Positions 5,007 to 7,719 of a stretch of DNA of 7,719 bases are shown here, piece after piece (the first letter of the stretch is position 1; the number at the start of each line of letters is the position of its first letter). Under the pieces are notes generated by a model. It had not been told where the DNA came from. It saw only the letters and a program-made list of their open reading frames with translations, and did not search any database. The stretch lies in contig JABXJV010000127.1 of the NCBI GenBank assembly GCA_013375355.1, positions 1-7,719 of the forward strand. Reading direction: 5' to 3'. Source of the stretch: Candidatus Helarchaeota archaeon. Lineage in GTDB: Archaea > Asgardarchaeota > Lokiarchaeia > Helarchaeales > JABXJV01. The translations under genes and the position numbers were made by a program.

Positions 5007-6266
5007 ATGTCGAAAAAGAAATATTATTTTGAAGATCCTGTAGCAAGAGGTCTTGTAAAAGCTTTGGGTAGTAAAAAAGCGAGAAGAGAGATGAGTTATT
5101 TTTTAGGAAATATAACACTTTTTGGTGATAAAGTAATTAAGAATCAATTTAAATCTCTACTGCCTATATTATCACGAAGAAAGAGGGCTTTCATTGTTAC
5201 GGGTAGAGTAACAATACAGTATTGTAAACCAGTAGAAAAGGTGCTTAAAAGAGCTAAATTTGAATATAAAATTTGGAATGAGACTGACGCCACATTAAAG
5301 AGCATTAAGAAGGGCTTAGAGGTATTAAAGGAATTTGACGCAGATTTAATAATTGCTGTTGGCGGCGGTACGGTAATGGATACAGCAAAGGGAATTTGGG
5401 TTTTATATGAGAGACCAGATATTGATCTTTATGATGTGCAACCATTAATACCTATAAAATTGAATAAAGTTAAGTTTGTTGCAATTCCAACAACATCTGG
5501 TTCTGGTTCGGAAGGTACAAGTGGGACTATACTTAGTGATAAATCCTTTAGCCCGCCGAGAAAAGTATCTATTATCTCATTAGAAACCATACCACATATG
5601 TCAATTTTAGACACAAGCATGGTAAAAACAATGCCAGCAAAATTGGTTGTAGGTAGTGGTTTTGACGCATTATCTCATGCAACTAACGCTTATATCACTC
5701 ACTGGGCTACTCCTTACTCAGAAGCACTTGCAATAAAATCTATAAAATTGATATTTGAATATCTCGAGAAATCATACAAAGATCCTGAAGATTTAGATGC
5801 CAAATACTATATGCATATCGCATCAAATATGGGTGCTCTAGCTACGTCAAATTCAGCTCCATGTATTGATCATGCTTTTGCACATGCAATGGAGTTAATT
5901 TTTCATGGTACCCATCATGGGCTTGGATGTGGTCTTTTTCTACCTTATTGTTTACAATACATCTCAAAAACATCAAATAGATATCTTGATTTGGCTAAAG
6001 ATTTAGGCATTCAAGCCGACAGTGACAAGGAATATCTTGACAAGCTGGTAAAAAAATTTCAAGAGTTAATGAGAAAAGTAGACGCTCCACTTACAATAAA
6101 AGAATTGGGAATTGATGAAAAAGATTTCAAAGAAAAATTACAATTATTGGCTGAAACCGCATTTAACGATGGTGCAAGCTGGTTTTCCCCGAGAACAGAA
6201 TATGATTTGGAAGCTTGTAAAAAAATATTTGAATATGCATATGATGGAAAAAAAATAGATTTCTAA
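5007..6266 (+). CDS. Iron-containing (group III) alcohol dehydrogenase
   Basis: This encodes 419 residues, slightly longer than the usual 380-400 of the family because of about 30 extra N-terminal residues (MSKKKYYFEDP onward). The N-terminal dinucleotide-binding domain has GGGTVMDTAKG (119-129) and PTTSGSGSE (161-169). The C-terminal metal domain has GFDALSH, with predicted ligands Asp220 and His224, then DHAFAHAMELIFHGTHHG, with His289 and His303 or His304 as the remaining ligands and His293 beside them. All expected ligands are present, so it should be active. The family interconverts primary alcohols or diols and aldehydes with NAD(P) and a divalent metal, usually iron or zinc; the substrate cannot be read from sequence. 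Cytosolic. The SDR gene upstream is 206 bases away and on the same strand, so a functional link is possible but not shown. Confidence 0.93.
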   Translation: MSKKKYYFEDPVARGLVKALGSKKARREMSYFLGNITLFGDKVIKNQFKSLLPILSRRKRAFIVTGRVTIQYCKPVEKVLKRAKFEYKIWNETDATLKSIKKGLEVLKEFDADLIIAVGGGTVMDTAKGIWVLYERPDIDLYDVQPLIPIKLNKVKFVAIPTTSGSGSEGTSGTILSDKSFSPPRKVSIISLETIPHMSILDTSMVKTMPAKLVVGSGFDALSHATNAYITHWATPYSEALAIKSIKLIFEYLEKSYKDPEDLDAKYYMHIASNMGALATSNSAPCIDHAFAHAMELIFHGTHHGLGCGLFLPYCLQYISKTSNRYLDLAKDLGIQADSDKEYLDKLVKKFQELMRKVDAPLTIKELGIDEKDFKEKLQLLAETAFNDGASWFSPRTEYDLEACKKIFEYAYDGKKIDF

Positions 6267-6274
6267 TAAATAAT

Positions 6275-6320
6275 ATATTTTCTATTTTCTTTTATCAAAA
6301 ACTCAAATAAAGATAGAAAA
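6275..6320. terminator. Bidirectional terminator between convergent genes
   Basis: The 59-base gap between the alcohol dehydrogenase and the helix-hairpin-helix gene is T-rich on the plus strand (6278-6293) and T-rich on the minus strand (6320-6297). TTTTCTAT (6278-6285) and ATAGAAAA (6313-6320) form a perfect 8-bp inverted repeat. Either strand could therefore terminate here. Confidence 0.45.
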
Positions 6321-6325
6321 AGGTT

Positions 6326-6622
6326 TTAATCAAGAGCTAAGGCACAATCTTTCCATATACTTAATCTAGATTTGGAAAATCCTTGAATTGATTGACAATT
6401 GATTAGATCATAGGGGCTATTTATTCCCGAATTTTCTAATTTCATCTTAGTTTTAGGTCCTATGCCCTTGATTATTTCTAAGCTATAATTTTTTAGGTAT
6501 GCATGTGGATCAGTTATTTTGACTGGTCCAGTGGCTTTCGTGTGAAAGATAATACTTTCTAAATCTTTAACCAAACCATACCAATCCGTTTTTTCAAAAA
6601 ATCTTATTATTCTCCTAAACAT
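6326..6622 (-). CDS. Small helix-hairpin-helix protein
   Basis: This encodes 98 residues from ATG 6622. The C-terminal half contains a helix-hairpin-helix, LEIIKGIGPKTKMKLENSGI (residues 48-67), with the G-I-G hairpin, followed by a weaker second unit, IQGFSKSRLSIWKDCALALD (79-98). Paired HhH units bind the DNA backbone or act as protein-interaction modules, and the arrangement resembles small DUF4332-like proteins. The N-terminal half (FRRIIRFFEKTDWYGLVKDL) is basic and helical, with no recognised domain. A longer frame from ATG 6652 would add ten mostly hydrophobic residues, but that ATG overlaps the likely TATA box (near 6654-6662). ATG 6622 then fits a nearly leaderless transcript. No catalytic function is claimed. 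Confidence 0.7.
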   Translation of the reverse strand: MFRRIIRFFEKTDWYGLVKDLESIIFHTKATGPVKITDPHAYLKNYSLEIIKGIGPKTKMKLENSGINSPYDLINCQSIQGFSKSRLSIWKDCALALD

Positions 6623-6653
6623 TTTAATCGGTATTATGCAGAATAAAACCATA

Positions 6654-6663
6654 GTTATATCTT
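6654..6663. promoter_or_regulatory. TATA element shared by the divergent HhH and hydrolase genes
   Basis: TTATATCTTA on the plus strand reads as TAAGATATAA on the minus strand. Using the usual spacing of about 26 bases, it would start transcription near 6684 for the hydrolase and near 6631 for the HhH gene, each within about 20 bases of a start codon. There is no room for two well-separated promoters in the 68-base gap. Confidence 0.4.
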
Positions 6664-6690
6664 AGTATTACCTAGATATTCTCGTCAAGG

Positions 6691-7539
6691 ATGATAGAAA
6701 TGCCGTTTTTCAATTTAAAAGATGGAACTAAAGTATTTTATGAACAATATGGTCCAGAAGAGGGTTTCAATTTAATTTTTATTCATGGATGGGGTGTTAG
6801 TTCCGTCTGGTTTTCTGAAATTATACCTTATATTAAAGAACATGGTTATAGAATTACGATTTTTGACTTTCCAGGTCATGGTAGATATTCCGAGAAAAGG
6901 AACAAAGGATATACGTATGAACAAATAAGATTAGATTGTATTGACATGCTTGAGAATCTAAATTTAAAAAATAAACCAATAGGGTTATTAGGATGGTCTG
7001 CTGGTGGAGGAATTATTCAGCGACTTTATCTTGACCCTGAATTCCGACCTTTTATTAAATGTTTAATTATAATCGGAGGCAATTATTCGGTTATTCACAA
7101 TCCTGTTTCTAAATCGCTTTGGGGTGCACTGATGTTGCCGATTAATTTGGGTTTTTCTCCATTATTAATTTTTGGAAAGAAGAGATTAATAAGAAGGGTT
7201 GCTCCACTTTTAGCAATATATTGGAAGAAGCCAAAAGATAATGTTTCGATGTGGTTACATGATTTATTACTGTTGGACCGTGATACAATGACCAGAGAGC
7301 TAAAAGAAATTCTAAAATTTAATCTCAAAGATGATTTATGTAATATAAAAATACCAACACTAATACTAGCAGGTAGGAATGATCTAATCACTCCTGTTAA
7401 AGATCAAAAAACTATGGATGAACTGATGCCGAATTCGGAGTTACATTTAATAAAAGGAGCGGGGCATATGGTTCTCGTAACCCATTCGGATGATATTAAT
7501 CCAATTATTGTTGATTTCTTAAAGAAACATGGTTTTTAA
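6691..7539 (+). CDS. Alpha/beta hydrolase
   Basis: This encodes 282 residues, a full-length alpha/beta-hydrolase-fold enzyme. Seen in order: DGTKVFYEQYG at the N-terminus, oxyanion-hole HGWG (32-35), DFPGHG (59-64), the nucleophile elbow GWSAGG with Ser103, a helical cap region rich in Leu, Trp and Lys (about 135-215), the catalytic acid Asp231 in AGRNDLITP, and His259 in GAGHM. The triad is complete, so an active serine hydrolase (esterase, lipase-like or C-C hydrolase) is expected; the substrate is unknown. There is no signal peptide or definite membrane anchor. The start is uncertain: ATG 6700 (MPFFNLKDG, typical for the family) has AAGG nine bases upstream and is at least as likely as ATG 6691. 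It is divergent from the HhH gene and appears to share its TATA element. Confidence 0.88.
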   Translation: MIEMPFFNLKDGTKVFYEQYGPEEGFNLIFIHGWGVSSVWFSEIIPYIKEHGYRITIFDFPGHGRYSEKRNKGYTYEQIRLDCIDMLENLNLKNKPIGLLGWSAGGGIIQRLYLDPEFRPFIKCLIIIGGNYSVIHNPVSKSLWGALMLPINLGFSPLLIFGKKRLIRRVAPLLAIYWKKPKDNVSMWLHDLLLLDRDTMTRELKEILKFNLKDDLCNIKIPTLILAGRNDLITPVKDQKTMDELMPNSELHLIKGAGHMVLVTHSDDINPIIVDFLKKHGF

Positions 7540-7592
7540 TTGAATAAATGCTGTATTACTTATAAGATGGCTCTGAAAATAGTGTTACAAGG

Positions 7593-7719
7593 TCATTTGA
7601 ACAAACAATCCATTATTTCATCAAAAACCACATTATTTATCGTTATTGATCTTTTCTTTTTACAATCTAGACACTGAAGCGTTATTGATGTTTTTCTAAT
7701 TTTATCAGAATATTTTTCA
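7593..7719 (-). CDS. 3' end of a minus-strand gene with a CxxC motif (5' end outside window)
   Basis: From the right edge the minus strand is open for 41 codons to TGA at 7595-7593. The peptide contains CLDCKKKRSITINN and ends DEIMDCLFK. Third codon positions are mostly A or T and first positions mostly purine, as in the neighbouring genes, which supports coding. The single CxxC followed by basic residues could be half of a zinc-binding site, but the rest lies outside the window. It converges on the hydrolase with a 53-base gap. A competing plus-strand frame covers the same bases, so this call is tentative. Confidence 0.45.
   Translation of the reverse strand, partial: EKYSDKIRKTSITLQCLDCKKKRSITINNVVFDEIMDCLFK

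Noticed and set aside
7540..7680. Plus-strand continuation frame after the hydrolase stop
   Set aside because: No promoter, no ribosome-binding site and no recognised motif. The minus-strand frame over the same bases has better codon-position bias and a CxxC.

Overview
The window looks like chromosomal DNA of an Asgard archaeon (Lokiarchaeia-like), although no rRNA or other definitive taxonomic marker is present. Reasons: it is AT-rich (roughly 30% GC), it has archaeal-type TATA boxes with short or absent leaders, nearly every gene stops with TAA, and it carries a Rag/Gtr-type GTPase with its own C-terminal domain, a protein class known from eukaryotes and Asgard archaea. The finer taxonomy is inference.

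Layout, left to right. (1) Positions 3-302 (+) are the 3' end of a DUF1963 (YwqG-like) gene cut by the window edge. (2) About 390 bases without an intact gene follow. They hold a GC-rich inverted repeat, a possible broken minus-strand small gene, and palindrome-plus-TATA promoter elements. (3) 694-1932 (+) is a 412-residue cytosolic protein made mostly of eleven exact 22-residue SDS22-like leucine-rich repeats. (4) 1945-2712 (-) is a seven-helix membrane protein interrupted by one in-frame TAA inside its first helix. (5) Divergent from it, 2864-3784 (+) is a Rag/Gtr-like GTPase with all G motifs and a C-terminal roadblock-like domain. (6) 3934-4800 (+) is a short-chain dehydrogenase closest in pattern to eukaryotic retinol dehydrogenases, with its own promoter. 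(7) 5007-6266 (+) is an iron-type (group III) alcohol dehydrogenase. (8) 6326-6622 (-) is a small helix-hairpin-helix protein converging on the dehydrogenase. (9) 6691-7539 (+) is an alpha/beta hydrolase divergent from it. (10) 7593 to the right edge (-) is probably the 3' end of a gene with a CxxC pair.

There is no convincing multi-gene operon: the genes change strand repeatedly and most have their own candidate TATA box. The two oxidoreductases and the hydrolase suggest small-molecule (alcohol, carbonyl or ester) metabolism, but no shared pathway can be proven. The LRR protein, the seven-helix protein and the Rag-like GTPase form a neighbourhood with a signalling or membrane flavour.

The least expected signals are these. 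Several TATA boxes are abutted on their upstream side by a perfect palindrome with a single central base, each of different sequence. One nonsense codon splits an otherwise intact seven-helix reading frame. A Rag-type GTPase stands alone beside an LRR protein. The SDR gene shows an internal GC gradient and has lost the usual NADP-selecting arginine.
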